Assembly (NCBI GenBank): GCA_020199775.1
Contig: JAIVJZ010000049.1
Location: 31,749 to 95,748 of the forward strand
Length of the DNA stretch: 64,000 nucleotides
Origin: Acidobacteriota bacterium
GTDB taxonomy: Bacteria; Acidobacteriota; Blastocatellia; Pyrinomonadales; Pyrinomonadaceae
Direction of reading: 5' to 3'
Shown here: piece after piece, positions 11,380 to 20,803 of the stretch
How positions within the stretch are numbered: position 1 is the first letter of the stretch
How the letters are laid out: each line of letters opens with the position of its first letter
Position numbers and translations under genes: made by a program
The notes under the pieces: generated by a model
Database searches by the model: none
Seen by the model: only the letters and a program-made list of their open reading frames with translations
Told to the model about the DNA's origin: nothing

Positions 11380-11985
11380 TCAAGAGACCAGACTGTTCTT
11401 CAGGATCGACTCGAAATTTACAGCGTACCCCTTAATCAAGGCCGCTTTATCCAGCCGGTTGATGATGCGACGCGCGTTCGTGTAATCGCAGATGGAGCTG
11501 TTGATATAGTCGCCGAGCTTCTTCCTCGTGAACGAGCCTCGACGCATTCCGTAGGACATGATCCGGTAGGCGATGTCCGGGTGCAGCGCGTGATCGGGAT
11601 GAAGGATCAGGTCGTCCTCGCCGGTCAGCCCGAGGTTAGTACTCATGTTCTGGTAGTTGTAGCGGCCGGTGATCTGGACGTAGCCGCGGCCGCGATAGAG
11701 AAAGCCGTCGCCCTTGACCGTGTTGCCGAGGTTTTTACCGATGGACGTTCCCGGCTCGTACTTATTGAAATAAGCTCTCGCACCACGCTCCGTGATGGGT
11801 TGAAAGGTGTCGGCGCATTCGTGCTTGACGGTGGCGAGCATGTAAGCCGCCCAGCGTAAGTCGGTCACGTCGTTATCAAGCTCGATGTAGCCGATCAGGT
11901 TATCAAGTCCCGAGACTTGCGTCTGGTTTAGCTTTCCGTAAATCCCCTTGTAGCCGTTGAAGAATATCGTGTGGTTGAACTTCAT
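11380..11985 (-). CDS. GH19-like chitinase/lysozyme
   Basis: The 201-residue protein resembles the chitinase class I-like fold: catalytic Glu in YMLATVKHECADTFQPI, a second acidic stretch ERGARAYF, and the conserved core YRGRGYVQITGRYNY, followed by YRIMSYGMRRGSFT. It should cut the glycan backbone of peptidoglycan or chitin. No signal peptide is seen, which is usual in phage-type lysozymes. It lies upstream of, and on the same strand as, the M15 peptidase. No holin or structural phage gene is visible, so a prophage origin is only a guess. Confidence 0.85.
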   Translation of the reverse strand: MKFNHTIFFNGYKGIYGKLNQTQVSGLDNLIGYIELDNDVTDLRWAAYMLATVKHECADTFQPITERGARAYFNKYEPGTSIGKNLGNTVKGDGFLYRGRGYVQITGRYNYQNMSTNLGLTGEDDLILHPDHALHPDIAYRIMSYGMRRGSFTRKKLGDYINSSICDYTNARRIINRLDKAALIKGYAVNFESILKNSLVS

Positions 11986-12125
11986 GGGCGATCTCCCGCG
12001 AAGGTGAGCAGATTGAAGAACTATGCCTTATGAGCCAGCAGACGATACATCCACTTACTCCGACATGCAACGTATTTTTTTTTAAGTGTCGCAGCACTCC
12101 GAAGCGTGATTTGACCCGAAAGTTG

Positions 12126-13082
12126 TTACCGTTTCCGTGTCCGGCGAGCCTTCGGTTTCGGAGGGTTGGATTGTTCATTCGCCGCTTCGTCGTCAAACTC
12201 ATTACTAAAAGAGAAAACGATTCCGGGGAAACGGCTGCGCAACTTTTGCTGGTCTTTCAGTTTGAGAGAATTATTCCCCAGATAGACCCTCAAACCCCTG
12301 AGAGCGGCTAAAGACCGCGGCAGCTTGACGCCGCCGTTTGAACGCAGAGAGAGTTCCCGCAGGTTCTTTAAATTGCCGATGGAAGACGGGATTTCGCGGA
12401 CGTTGTTGTAGTCCAACCCCAATCTTTTTAATTTATGCAGAGACGCGATCTCCACGGGGACAGCCCGCAGACCGTTTCTGCCCAAGTCCAACTCTTCCAG
12501 ATTGCGAAGATTGGCAAGGGTGGGCGGTAATCTTTTGATTTGGGATGGGCGCGGAGGTTGCGCCGAACCGATTTCTCGCGGATCGAGCGCGCCATATAAC
12601 GTCAACACTTTAAGATTTTCCAATTGACCGATAGACCGTGGGACGGTGATGTTCATTTGGCAGCCGTTCCCGTTGTCGATGATCAACTCTTCCAACTTTC
12701 GTAATTTTCCGATTTCGACGGGGAGGTCTTCCAGCTTTTCCAGACACGACATCTCCAACTTTTCGAGGTTAATCAACGTCCCCAAGCGGGCGGGCAGATG
12801 TTTCATTTCGGGGCCGAATTTTTTGAGGACGAGATGCCGCACCTTACCCGGCGCGTGGAAAGCCTGCTCCAGACTCTCGAACACGTCGGCGGCGGATTGG
12901 TTGTTCCCGCTCTGCACGTTGTCGAAGCTCACACTCTTTAAGGGAGCGTCCTGCCATACACACTCGCCCGCAAACGTGTCGCCCTTCAACGCCCGCTGCG
13001 CTTTCAACTCCCCGGCGCGCTCCGTGCAGAGGCAGAGTGCGAGGATTCCGAGCGACAAGTGAATTAAGAAGTTGCTTCTCAT
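12126..13082 (-). CDS. Secreted leucine-rich repeat protein
   Basis: The start at 13082 follows a GGGAGA site and opens with a signal peptide (LIHLSLGILALCLC). After a 90-residue N-terminal part come about seven LRR units of 23 residues, for example NLRNLEELDLGRNGLRAVP, SLHKLKRLGLDYNNVREIP and NLKNLRELSLRSNG. The C-terminus is basic (KPKARRTRKR). LRR proteins bind other proteins, so a surface recognition role is possible, but no partner is visible. It is monocistronic and divergent from the dehydrogenase-like gene at 13370. Confidence 0.85.
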   Translation of the reverse strand: MRSNFLIHLSLGILALCLCTERAGELKAQRALKGDTFAGECVWQDAPLKSVSFDNVQSGNNQSAADVFESLEQAFHAPGKVRHLVLKKFGPEMKHLPARLGTLINLEKLEMSCLEKLEDLPVEIGKLRKLEELIIDNGNGCQMNITVPRSIGQLENLKVLTLYGALDPREIGSAQPPRPSQIKRLPPTLANLRNLEELDLGRNGLRAVPVEIASLHKLKRLGLDYNNVREIPSSIGNLKNLRELSLRSNGGVKLPRSLAALRGLRVYLGNNSLKLKDQQKLRSRFPGIVFSFSNEFDDEAANEQSNPPKPKARRTRKR

Positions 13083-13369
13083 AATCTTTTCTCCCGCGGC
13101 ACATCAAACCAGAATGTCTAACGCACGAATTGTATGTTGACCGATGCCGGTTGAAGCAGCAAGTTTTAGCCGGCGGCGGGGATCGGAACGACGACGGTCG
13201 TGCGTTCAGTTCGAGTCGTGAATGCTGACGAAAATTGATCCGGCGGTGCGGATTGTGGCATATAATGCGGGCGAACCAATTTCCCCCTTCGAGTTGCGGT
13301 CTCCTCAACAGGCAACCACCGATCACACCTTTCACATGCGCTGTAGATCAAGCAGGAGGTAGCACACAA

Positions 13370-15895
13370 ATGAAGTTAACGCGCCAGTTCGTCGCTACGT
13401 TTTTACTCGCCCTCGCCTTCATGTCAACGCGCGCGGCGGCGCAGGGCGTGCCGGCCGTGACGCTGGAGCCGGTGCTTTCAAATCTCTCCAGCCCGGTGCT
13501 GCTGACTAACGCACGCGACGGCAGCAACCGGCTGTTCGTCATCGAGCAGCCGGGGCGTATACAGGTGCTCCAACCGGGCGGCACGACGCCGACGGTGTTC
13601 CTCGATATTACGGCGAAGGTGCTGGCGGGAGGCGAGCGCGGGCTGCTTGGGCTGGCTTTCCACCCGCAGTTCAACGCCAACCGGCGACTGTTTGTGAACT
13701 ACACAAGGCGGCCTGACGGCGCGACCGTCATCGCCGAGTATCGTGTGTCGGCCACCAACCCTAACTTGGTCGAGGCAACCGAGACAATTCTGCTTGTGAT
13801 CCCGCAGCCCTTCGCGAATCATAACGGCGGCATGATCGCGTTCGGGGCGGACGGTTTTCTCTACATCGGGATGGGCGACGGCGGCTCGGCCAACGACCCG
13901 CAGAACCGAGCGCAGAACGTCGATGAGTTGTTGGGTAAGATGCTGCGCGTCAACGTCGATCAAGCGAACGGCTCGACGCCCTATTCCTCGCCCCCCGATA
14001 ACCCTTTCTTCGGCGCGACGGCGGGGCGCGACGAGATTTACGCGGTCGGCCTGCGCAACCCCTTCCGCTTCTCATTCGACCGCGCGACCGGCCAACTGTA
14101 CGCGGGCGACGTGGGGCAAGGAGTGCGCGAGGAGATCGACATCATCACGCGCGGCGCCAATTACGGCTGGCGCGTCTTCGAGGGCACGCGCTGCACCGGC
14201 CTCGACCCGGCGCAATGCGTCGCCGCAAACTTTCAGGCTCCCGTCGCCGAGTATGATCACACGGGCGGGCGTTGCTCTGTCACGGGCGGGTATGTGTATA
14301 GGGGCACGCGTGCGACGATCCCCGTCGGCGCGTACATCTACGGAGACTTCTGCACCGGCGAAATGTTCCTGTTACAGGGGACGGCGGCGTCCTTCCTACA
14401 AGACACAACCCTCAGCATCTCTTCGTTCGGCGAAGACGAGGCCGGGGAACTTTACGTGGTCAGTCTGGGCGGAACCGTCCACCGGCTCGTCAACTCCTGC
14501 TCTTACTCCATCAGTCCCGCGAGCCGCACCTCTCCGGCGGGCGGCGAAACGCTCACCGTGAACGTGACGACGCAGGGCGGGTGCGGCTGGACGACGGTCA
14601 ACAACAGCAACTTTATTACAGTGACCTCCGGCGCGAGCGGCGCGGGCAGCGGAACCGTCACCCTCTCCATCCCGTCGAACGGCTCTGGAGTGCCGCGCAC
14701 CGGAACCGTCTTCATCGCCGGGCAGGTTCTCACCGTCACACAGCCGGAGGTCATACCGGAAGTGCCGACGATACAGTTCGGCCAAGCCGCTTACCAATTC
14801 TCGGAGGGCGCGGTGCGCGCCGTCGCGACCATCACGCGGGCGGGCAGCGCGTCGTCCACCGCGACGGTTAAATTCGAGACCGTAGACGACCCGGCTGCCG
14901 TGTCGTGCGCCACGGCGAACGGCACGGCCTACGCGCGCTGCGACTATTCGACGACGGTAGACACGTTGACGTTCGCGCCGGGCGAAGAGAGCAAAGAGGT
15001 CAGCGTCTCGCTCGTGGACGACGCGCACGTCGAGGGGAATGAGACGGTGCTGCTCAGGTTGCGAGAGGTCACAGGCGTGGCCGTCCTCGGCACACAGAGC
15101 GCCGCGACGCTCACCATCACGGACAACGACACGACGGCGGGGGCGAACCCGATCTTCAACACGCCTTTCTTCGTCCGCATCCACTATCTCGACTTCCTCT
15201 CGCGAGAGCCGGAGCCGGGCGAGCCGTGGAGCGGCATCTTAAACGGCTGCCCGAACGTCAACAACGATCCGTCGTGTGATCGAATCAGAGTCTCGCAAAG
15301 TTTCTTCGGCTCGCCCGAGTTCAGGTTGAAAGGATTTTTCGTCTTCAACTTCTACCGGGTGGCCTTCGACCGACGCCCCGACTACGCCGAGATCATTCCC
15401 GACATGCGCTCTGTGACGGGGCTAACTCCCGCCGACACCTTCGCCCGGCGCGCGGCCTTCCCCGTCGCCTTCGTGCAACGGCCGGAGTTCAGAGCGGCTT
15501 ACGATTCACTCTCGAACACGGCTTACGTCAATGCCCTGCTCGACCGCTACGGCTTACAACAGATCACAACTCCCGACCCGCAAAACCCGGAGAGCGCGAC
15601 GAGAGTGACGCTCACACGGGCGGAGTTAATTAACCGCCTGAGCGCGACCGGCGGACAGTCTCTGACGAGGGCGCAGGTTTTGCGCGCGATTGTCGAGTCA
15701 GACGAGATCGGCGCACGAGAGTTCAACGGGACGTTCGTGGCGATGCAATACTATGGGTATCTGAGAAGGACGCCGGAGGAAACGGGTTATCAGAATTGGC
15801 TCAGGGTCATCAACCAAGACCCGCAGAACGTCCGCGTCATGATCAACGGCTTCCTCAACTCGACCGAGTACCGCCTGAGGTTTGGCAATCCGTAA
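13370..15895 (+). CDS. Secreted glucose/sorbosone dehydrogenase-like propeller with Calx-beta and DUF4214 modules
   Basis: The ATG at 13370 follows a perfect AGGAGGT and a signal peptide (FVATFLLALAFMSTRAAAQ), so the open frame upstream is not coding. The 841-residue protein has a PQQ-dependent sugar-dehydrogenase-type beta-propeller (about 30-400; FVIEQPGRIQVL, GERGLLGLAFHP, NHNGGMIAFGADGFLYIGMG), a BACON-like Ig domain with GGCGWTTVNNSNF (410-490), a Calx-beta domain (505-610) and a C-terminal DUF4214 module (625-841; FFVRIHYLDFLSREPEPGE). It is likely exported and surface-associated. Whether it oxidises a sugar is unknown. A strong terminator follows. Confidence 0.88.
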   Translation: MKLTRQFVATFLLALAFMSTRAAAQGVPAVTLEPVLSNLSSPVLLTNARDGSNRLFVIEQPGRIQVLQPGGTTPTVFLDITAKVLAGGERGLLGLAFHPQFNANRRLFVNYTRRPDGATVIAEYRVSATNPNLVEATETILLVIPQPFANHNGGMIAFGADGFLYIGMGDGGSANDPQNRAQNVDELLGKMLRVNVDQANGSTPYSSPPDNPFFGATAGRDEIYAVGLRNPFRFSFDRATGQLYAGDVGQGVREEIDIITRGANYGWRVFEGTRCTGLDPAQCVAANFQAPVAEYDHTGGRCSVTGGYVYRGTRATIPVGAYIYGDFCTGEMFLLQGTAASFLQDTTLSISSFGEDEAGELYVVSLGGTVHRLVNSCSYSISPASRTSPAGGETLTVNVTTQGGCGWTTVNNSNFITVTSGASGAGSGTVTLSIPSNGSGVPRTGTVFIAGQVLTVTQPEVIPEVPTIQFGQAAYQFSEGAVRAVATITRAGSASSTATVKFETVDDPAAVSCATANGTAYARCDYSTTVDTLTFAPGEESKEVSVSLVDDAHVEGNETVLLRLREVTGVAVLGTQSAATLTITDNDTTAGANPIFNTPFFVRIHYLDFLSREPEPGEPWSGILNGCPNVNNDPSCDRIRVSQSFFGSPEFRLKGFFVFNFYRVAFDRRPDYAEIIPDMRSVTGLTPADTFARRAAFPVAFVQRPEFRAAYDSLSNTAYVNALLDRYGLQQITTPDPQNPESATRVTLTRAELINRLSATGGQSLTRAQVLRAIVESDEIGAREFNGTFVAMQYYGYLRRTPEETGYQNWLRVINQDPQNVRVMINGFLNSTEYRLRFGNP

Positions 15896-15935
15896 TCAGG
15901 CGCGCGCGGGATGATTCGAGCGGAACCTAAAGACG

Positions 15936-15965
15936 AGAGAAGCGCCCGACACCGGGCGCTTCTCT
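15936..15965 (+). terminator. Intrinsic terminator after the dehydrogenase-like gene
   Basis: A perfect 13-bp stem (agagaagcgcccg / cgggcgcttctct) with the four-base loop acac is followed by attta. It lies 40 bp past the stop at 15895 and before the convergent gene ending at 16000. Confidence 0.8.
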
Positions 15966-15999
15966 ATTTAAACGGGTTCGGCCGTCGAGGACGCGCCGA

Positions 16000-16389
16000 C
16001 TAACGCAACCGGCGTAGATTATAAACCTCGGCCAGCGCGTTCAACTCGCTGCGCAATTGCGCCCACAGGCGTTCCGTGTTGTTCCGCAAACGCCGCCTTC
16101 TGACGGCCGTGTTGATGCGCTCGGCCGTGCCGAGGACGTTTGAAACCTGCGCCCTCGTATCCTGATAACGATCCATGCGATCAAATTCCCGTCGCAGAGA
16201 GTCGAGGCCATTCTCCAACTCCCTCGCCCGCTCGTTCAAATTGTCTTCTCGCCACGTGCCGTCTACGCGGCTACGGTCGAGCGAGTTGTCGAATGATCGG
16301 ACAAACCTATCGCTCCGATTCTCGACGCGGCGGATGATGCGCTCCACCTGCGCCTTCGAGTAGTAGCCCCTCGGATAACCCCTGCGCAT
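16000..16389 (-). CDS. Arg-rich helical hypothetical protein
   Basis: 129 residues, strongly charged and predicted all-helical, with repeated heptad-like stretches (RVENRSDRFVRSFDNSLDRS, RARELENGLDSLRREFDRMD) and a C-terminal ELNALAEVYNLRRL. There is no ribosome binding site before the ATG at 16389. The frame is open for about 30 codons further upstream without a clean start, so the true N-terminus, possibly a signal peptide, may be lost or mis-framed. No function can be assigned. It faces the FecR gene across a 163-bp divergent region. Confidence 0.65.
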   Translation of the reverse strand: MRRGYPRGYYSKAQVERIIRRVENRSDRFVRSFDNSLDRSRVDGTWREDNLNERARELENGLDSLRREFDRMDRYQDTRAQVSNVLGTAERINTAVRRRRLRNNTERLWAQLRSELNALAEVYNLRRLR

Positions 16390-16552
16390 TTGCGACCGGG
16401 CGGGCAGCAGGCGGGCGTGTGCGTCGCGAGCGAATTGCGGGCAAAATTTTGAAGCGATTGATTTTAACCACTCGAAGTCCTATCATTGATGAAAGTCTCC
16501 CTTCAGAACTGACGGAAAATAAGAATTAGTCGATAAGTCAGGATAAGTTGCT

Positions 16553-17656
16553 ATGAGAAAATCAGGTTTTATCAGGCGTGCTGCCAACGCAGTCGTCGCC
16601 GTGGTCTGCGTCGTCACGGGCGCGACAGCTTACGCTCAAACTCGGACGTTGAATGCTTCCGAGCCTCCGGCCGCGGAGTCGAGAGAGAGGAGCCGCTTCG
16701 TCATCTCCGCACGCGCCGGGGGGGTTAATTTGGTTGCCGGACGGGCGATACTAAAGAGGCGCGGCGGTGAACTGCCGCTGACATCGAGCGTCGATCTCGA
16801 AGCGGGCGACGTGGTCGAGACGGGACAAAACGGCTCGGTGGAAATACTTCTCGCCCCGGGGTCGTATTTTCGCATCGGCACGAGTTCGACGGTCGAGATG
16901 TTGGACACCTCGCTCGAACACGTGCGCTTGCGTGTGGAAAGCGGAAGCGCGATCACCGAGATCACCGCCGACGCGAAAGATTCGCCGACGGAGATACGAA
17001 CGCCGCACGGCAACATCTCACTCACCAAGAAGGGTCTCTACCGCGTCAACGTGGCGCGTGATGCGACCCGGTTGCTGGTACGTAAAGGTGAAGTGCGCGT
17101 CGCGGGCACGCAGGGCGAAATCAAGGTCAAGAAGAATGAAGTCTTGACCATGAACCTTTCCGGCGGCCTCACCGCGCAAAATAAATCTTCATTCGATAAG
17201 AATGCACAGGACGTGTTCGACGCGTGGAGCCGCGACCGGGCACAGACGCTCGTCGCCTTCAACCGGCGCTTGGGAGACGGCGGAGTTGAGACCGCGCTCG
17301 ACAGCTATCTCAGCAGTAATAGTTACCGGCCGTCGCGTTTTTCGCCCTACGGGCTTTGGGTGTACGACTCCGCCTTCGGGTATCGCACGTTCCTTCCCTT
17401 TTCTTCGGGCTGGGGCTCGCCCTACGGCTTCGGCTATCGTTCGAGTTTAGGTTGGCCTTCCGGCTATTACTATCCGGGGCGGCGTGTCTACTCCAGGCCG
17501 ACTCAACCGTGGCCGAACCGCGGGACACGACCCGTGATGCCGCCTCCGCGAAGCCGTGAAACTCCCGGCGTGTACAAGAATCCGGGGACTAAGTCTTATC
17601 CGCAGCCGACGCGCCCGACGGGCGGTGGAGCAGGCGGCCGGAGACGAGGCCAGTAA
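16553..17656 (+). CDS. FecR domain protein, secreted
   Basis: 367 residues with a signal peptide (AANAVVAVVCVVTGATAYAQ), then a FecR-like beta-sandwich (about 55-190: VDLEAGDVVETGQNGSVEIL, SYFRIGTSSTVEMLD, NISLTKKGLYRVNV, LVRKGEVRVAG). A Tyr/Gly/Ser-rich stretch follows (FSSGWGSPYGFGYRSS), ending in a Pro- and Gly-Arg-rich tail. There is no transmembrane anti-sigma helix or nearby ECF sigma gene, so it is not a classical FecR regulator; acidobacterial proteins of this design are probably envelope proteins. It is monocistronic, with a hairpin downstream. Confidence 0.85.
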   Translation: MRKSGFIRRAANAVVAVVCVVTGATAYAQTRTLNASEPPAAESRERSRFVISARAGGVNLVAGRAILKRRGGELPLTSSVDLEAGDVVETGQNGSVEILLAPGSYFRIGTSSTVEMLDTSLEHVRLRVESGSAITEITADAKDSPTEIRTPHGNISLTKKGLYRVNVARDATRLLVRKGEVRVAGTQGEIKVKKNEVLTMNLSGGLTAQNKSSFDKNAQDVFDAWSRDRAQTLVAFNRRLGDGGVETALDSYLSSNSYRPSRFSPYGLWVYDSAFGYRTFLPFSSGWGSPYGFGYRSSLGWPSGYYYPGRRVYSRPTQPWPNRGTRPVMPPPRSRETPGVYKNPGTKSYPQPTRPTGGGAGGRRRGQ

Positions 17657-17689
17657 GAGTTAAATTCTTTGACGGCAGATGCCGCTCGC

Positions 17690-17725
17690 AGTCTGAGCGA
17701 TAGCCTTGAGGGTATCGCTCAGACT
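17690..17725 (+). terminator. Hairpin, possible terminator without U-tract
   Basis: A perfect 13-bp inverted repeat (agtctgagcgata / tatcgctcagact) with a 10-base loop lies 34 bp after the FecR stop. No T-run follows, so it may be a factor-dependent terminator or a mRNA-stabilising stem. Confidence 0.5.
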
Positions 17726-17850
17726 CTCGTCCGGCTTTCAAGGCTTGATCCGAAAGAGAGTACAGGAGAAGCGCGCCCCTTCTCTTGTACAAAACACTTC
17801 CTTAAGATTCTCGAAGCCGCTTCCACAAAATATTCTGGTAGCATGGACGG

Positions 17851-19095
17851 ATGACTAATCGACCGGGCATATTTCCAACCTTCTTTCTTTCGGGTTTTGA
17901 GTGCTCAACTTTTCTCTGGAAAGATAAACGGCGGCGCAACCTGACCGAGGAGACGCAGCACCACCGGCACGCCCAACAGGATTACAATATCTTGCGCGAG
18001 TTGGGCATTGCCGTCGCGCGCGAAGGCATCCCGTGGCCGATGGTGGACAAAGGCGGGCAGTACGACTTTTCGCCGATTGACCCCATGATCGAGGCCATGC
18101 GGCAGACGCAAATTCTTCCGATCTGGGACATCTGCCATTACGGCTACCCGGACGACCTCGACCCCTTCTCCGAAAACTTCGTGCCGCGCTTCGCCAATTA
18201 TTGTCGTGCGGTGGCTCGCTATGTCGTCACGCGTTTGCGCGGGCCGTATTTCTTCACGCCGATCAACGAGATCACCTTCTTTTCATTTTGCGGCGGCGAG
18301 TGGGGTTGGGTCGCGCCGTATAGAACGACCCGCGAGGATCGCTTTAAACTACGCCTCCGGTTGTGTGAAGCGGCCATCGCCGGGGTGAAGGCTATCCGTG
18401 AGGTCGAGCCGACGGCGCGCATGGTTCACATAGACCCTTTGGTTCAGGTGGTCGCCCCGCGAGACCGGCCGGATCAGATCGAGGCGGCCGACCACGAAAC
18501 TTACGTCGATTCTTTCGTGGCCTGGGACATCATCTCCGGGAAAGAGCATCCCGAACTCGGCGGCTCGCCCGAGATTTTGGACATCGTCGGAGCCAACAAC
18601 TACTCTTTCGGCCAGATGGAATACAGGGAGCAAGGGCCGCATCAGGCGCTCGAACCGGGCGACGACCGCGTCAAACCTCTCTGCGACCTTTTGCGCCTCG
18701 TCTGGGAACGATACCGCAGGCCGATGATCATAGGGGAGACGAGCGGGCTGGGTCATGGCCGCGCGGCTTGGCTCAAAGACGTGATGGAAGAGTCGCTCGC
18801 GGCCGTGAACGAGGGCATCGACCTTCACGGCATCTGCCTCTTTCCGGCCGTCGATATGCCCGATTGGCACACCGGCAAATGGCTGAATAACGGCATCTGT
18901 GATCTGGTCGAAGGCGGGGGCGACCTGCGGCGCGTCCAGCATGCGCCGATGGTCGAAGAGTTGCGCCGCTGGCAGAGAGAGCTTAATCGCGTGACCGTGC
19001 TCGACGCCGATCCGTTTAGCGACCCCGTAGATTTACAAGACGTGATCGAGGCCGCCGCACGGCTTCAGAAAAAGCCGGATCAGGATTGGAGTTGA
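17851..19095 (+). CDS. GH1-like glycoside hydrolase
   Basis: 414 residues forming a TIM-barrel glycosidase related to family GH1. The acid/base Glu is in FTPINEITFFS and the nucleophile Glu is in PMIIGETSGLGHGRAAW. An early EGIPWPMVDKGG and later ICLFPAVDMPDWHTGKW fit the substrate pocket. No signal peptide is present, so it is probably cytoplasmic and would cleave beta-linked sugars taken up by the cell. It is somewhat short for GH1 (about 450), with a diverged N-terminus. No transporter or regulator lies next to it. Confidence 0.82.
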   Translation: MTNRPGIFPTFFLSGFECSTFLWKDKRRRNLTEETQHHRHAQQDYNILRELGIAVAREGIPWPMVDKGGQYDFSPIDPMIEAMRQTQILPIWDICHYGYPDDLDPFSENFVPRFANYCRAVARYVVTRLRGPYFFTPINEITFFSFCGGEWGWVAPYRTTREDRFKLRLRLCEAAIAGVKAIREVEPTARMVHIDPLVQVVAPRDRPDQIEAADHETYVDSFVAWDIISGKEHPELGGSPEILDIVGANNYSFGQMEYREQGPHQALEPGDDRVKPLCDLLRLVWERYRRPMIIGETSGLGHGRAAWLKDVMEESLAAVNEGIDLHGICLFPAVDMPDWHTGKWLNNGICDLVEGGGDLRRVQHAPMVEELRRWQRELNRVTVLDADPFSDPVDLQDVIEAAARLQKKPDQDWS

Positions 19096-19161
19096 AGGAA
19101 GACCGCCGAGGCCGCGACCGGACTGTCTTTCAACTTCCCGCAAGCGCGAAATTTCTTCGAT

Positions 19162-19372
19162 TTAAATTTCGTCAGACAGCGATCTCGAACCGGGGGCGTC
19201 AAACTCGAAGCCCAAAGGATTCTCCCGAAGCTTCAAGAAGCAGCAGGTATACCTCGTCCGCCGACAGAGTCAAAAGCACAGACGGAATAAGCCACGGGCA
19301 ATAGCCTTTGTGCGGCCACGGTGGCACAGCTACCTCACAATGTTCGGCGTGATTCACAAACCGTTGTTTCAT
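19162..19372 (-). pseudogene. Small conserved protein gene, frameshifted
   Basis: The minus strand from ATG 19372 reads MKQRFVNHAEHCEVAVPPW then PHKGYCPWLIPSVLLTL and SADEVYLLLLEASGESFG, a coherent protein-like frame that stops at 19199. One base over, the frame runs on as GFEFDAPGSRSLSDEI and stops at 19162. Removing one G from the GGG near 19213 joins them into about 69 residues. The function is unknown. It lies in an otherwise gene-free 340 bp. Either a real decay event or a homopolymer error. Confidence 0.5.
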
Positions 19373-19438
19373 AAATTCCCGCCGAAGTTCTAGCTTTTCA
19401 GCATCTTGGTTAGGTGAGTCAAGTATGTTAACGCCCGG

Positions 19439-20803
19439 TTACTTTTTTCCGGCCTCCCGCGATGCGACGCGCAGGATCGCCTCCATGCTCCGTCCGACAT
19501 CTTCCTCCGTGGTAGCCCATGAGGAGACGCTGACGCGCATCGCGGCGCGCCCCTGCCAGACGGTTCCGCCGCACCAGCAGGCGCCTTCGGCCTGCACCTG
19601 GGCGACGACCCTCCGCGTCGCCTCCTCGTCACCGAACGAGACCAATACCTGATTGAGATTGACCTCGTTGAGGACTTCGTAGCCCGCAGCCTTGAAGCCT
19701 CCGGCGAAGCGTGCCGCATACCCGCAGTTGCGCTCGATCAGGTCGGCCAGCCCCTCCCGCCCGAGCGAGCGCAGAGCCGCCCACACCTCGACGCCGCGCG
19801 CACGCCTCGAAGCTTCCGGGGTGTACTGCATGGGCTCGCGCACCTCGCCCTCGGGCAGGTACGCGGCGCTGATCGACATCGCGGCCCTCAGACTCTCCGG
19901 GTGGCGCACTATAGCCAGCCCGCTATCGTAGGGCACGTTCAGCCACTTGTGCGCATCCGTCGCCCACGAATCAGCTTCGGCGACGCCCGACGCCAGATGC
20001 GCCCGCCCGGGTGAAGCAGCCGCCCACAGGCCGAAGGCTCCATCGACGTGAACCCACGCGCCCGCCTCGCGCGCGACCGCGCACACTTCCACGGCCGGGT
20101 CGAACGCTCCTGTGTTCACGTTCCCGGCCTGTATGCAGACGACGGTCGGCTCGGATTTGGACAGGGCGGGGAGCGCGTCCGCCCGCATCCTTCCCTGACC
20201 ATCGACCGGAACCGTGGTCAGACGTTTCCGCCCGAGTCCTAACATCCCGAGCGCCTTTAGTAACGTGGGATGGGCTTCTGCGCCGACGACGACTTTCACC
20301 TCCGGTGCGCCGAACAGCCCTTCGGCCTCGACGTCCCAGCCGAACCGCCCTAGCACGGCGTTACGCGCGGCAGCCAGTGAGGTGAAATTTGCCATCGTCG
20401 CGCCGGTCACGAAAGCGCCGCCGCACTCCGGCGGAAGCGCCAACGCGTCGATGAGCCACCCGAGGGCGACTTCCTCTAGGACGACGGCCGCGGGCGAACT
20501 GGCGAAGCTGAACGCGTTCTGATCCCACGCCCCCGCGAGCCAGTTGGCCGCGAGCGCGGCGGGCAGTGAGCCGCCCGTCACGAACCCGAAGAATCGTCCG
20601 CCCGCAGAAGACATCGTAGCGGGGGAGCCGACCTCATCGAGCAGTGTGAGAACAATCTGAGGGTCAGAGGGCTGTTGCGGAAACCGCTCTCTGAACCGCA
20701 TCAGGTTGTTAACCGCCTCGGACGACGGGGCTACGCCACGCGCGTTCAGACCGGCGTGGTATCGAATCGCGCGTTCCGTGGCCTCTCGTAACAGGTCTTC
20801 CAT
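19439..20803 (-). CDS. Pyridoxal-phosphate group II amino acid decarboxylase
   Basis: 454 residues of the aromatic-L-amino-acid/glutamate decarboxylase family (fold type I). Visible: GGRFFGFVTGGSLPAALAAN at about 65, GGAFVTGATMANFTSLAAAR at about 130, the cofactor His in VVVGAEAHPTLLKAL, the Asp in WVHVDGAFGLWAA, and the PLP Lys in SWATDAHKWLNVPYDSG. It removes CO2 from an amino acid; the substrate (aromatic, aspartate or other) cannot be told from sequence. A GGGAGGG site precedes the ATG. It is cytoplasmic and monocistronic. Confidence 0.88.
   Translation of the reverse strand: MEDLLREATERAIRYHAGLNARGVAPSSEAVNNLMRFRERFPQQPSDPQIVLTLLDEVGSPATMSSAGGRFFGFVTGGSLPAALAANWLAGAWDQNAFSFASSPAAVVLEEVALGWLIDALALPPECGGAFVTGATMANFTSLAAARNAVLGRFGWDVEAEGLFGAPEVKVVVGAEAHPTLLKALGMLGLGRKRLTTVPVDGQGRMRADALPALSKSEPTVVCIQAGNVNTGAFDPAVEVCAVAREAGAWVHVDGAFGLWAAASPGRAHLASGVAEADSWATDAHKWLNVPYDSGLAIVRHPESLRAAMSISAAYLPEGEVREPMQYTPEASRRARGVEVWAALRSLGREGLADLIERNCGYAARFAGGFKAAGYEVLNEVNLNQVLVSFGDEEATRRVVAQVQAEGACWCGGTVWQGRAAMRVSVSSWATTEEDVGRSMEAILRVASREAGKK

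Noticed and set aside
11170..11859. 229-codon plus-strand frame opposite the GH19-like gene
   Set aside because: The minus-strand protein has conserved catalytic stretches and a ribosome binding site; the plus frame has none.
10511..11985. Prophage
   Set aside because: Only two lysis-type enzymes are found; no capsid, tail, terminase, holin or repressor gene is visible nearby.
16553..17656. FecR anti-sigma regulator of a FecI-type system
   Set aside because: There is no transmembrane anti-sigma helix and no adjacent ECF sigma or TonB receptor gene.
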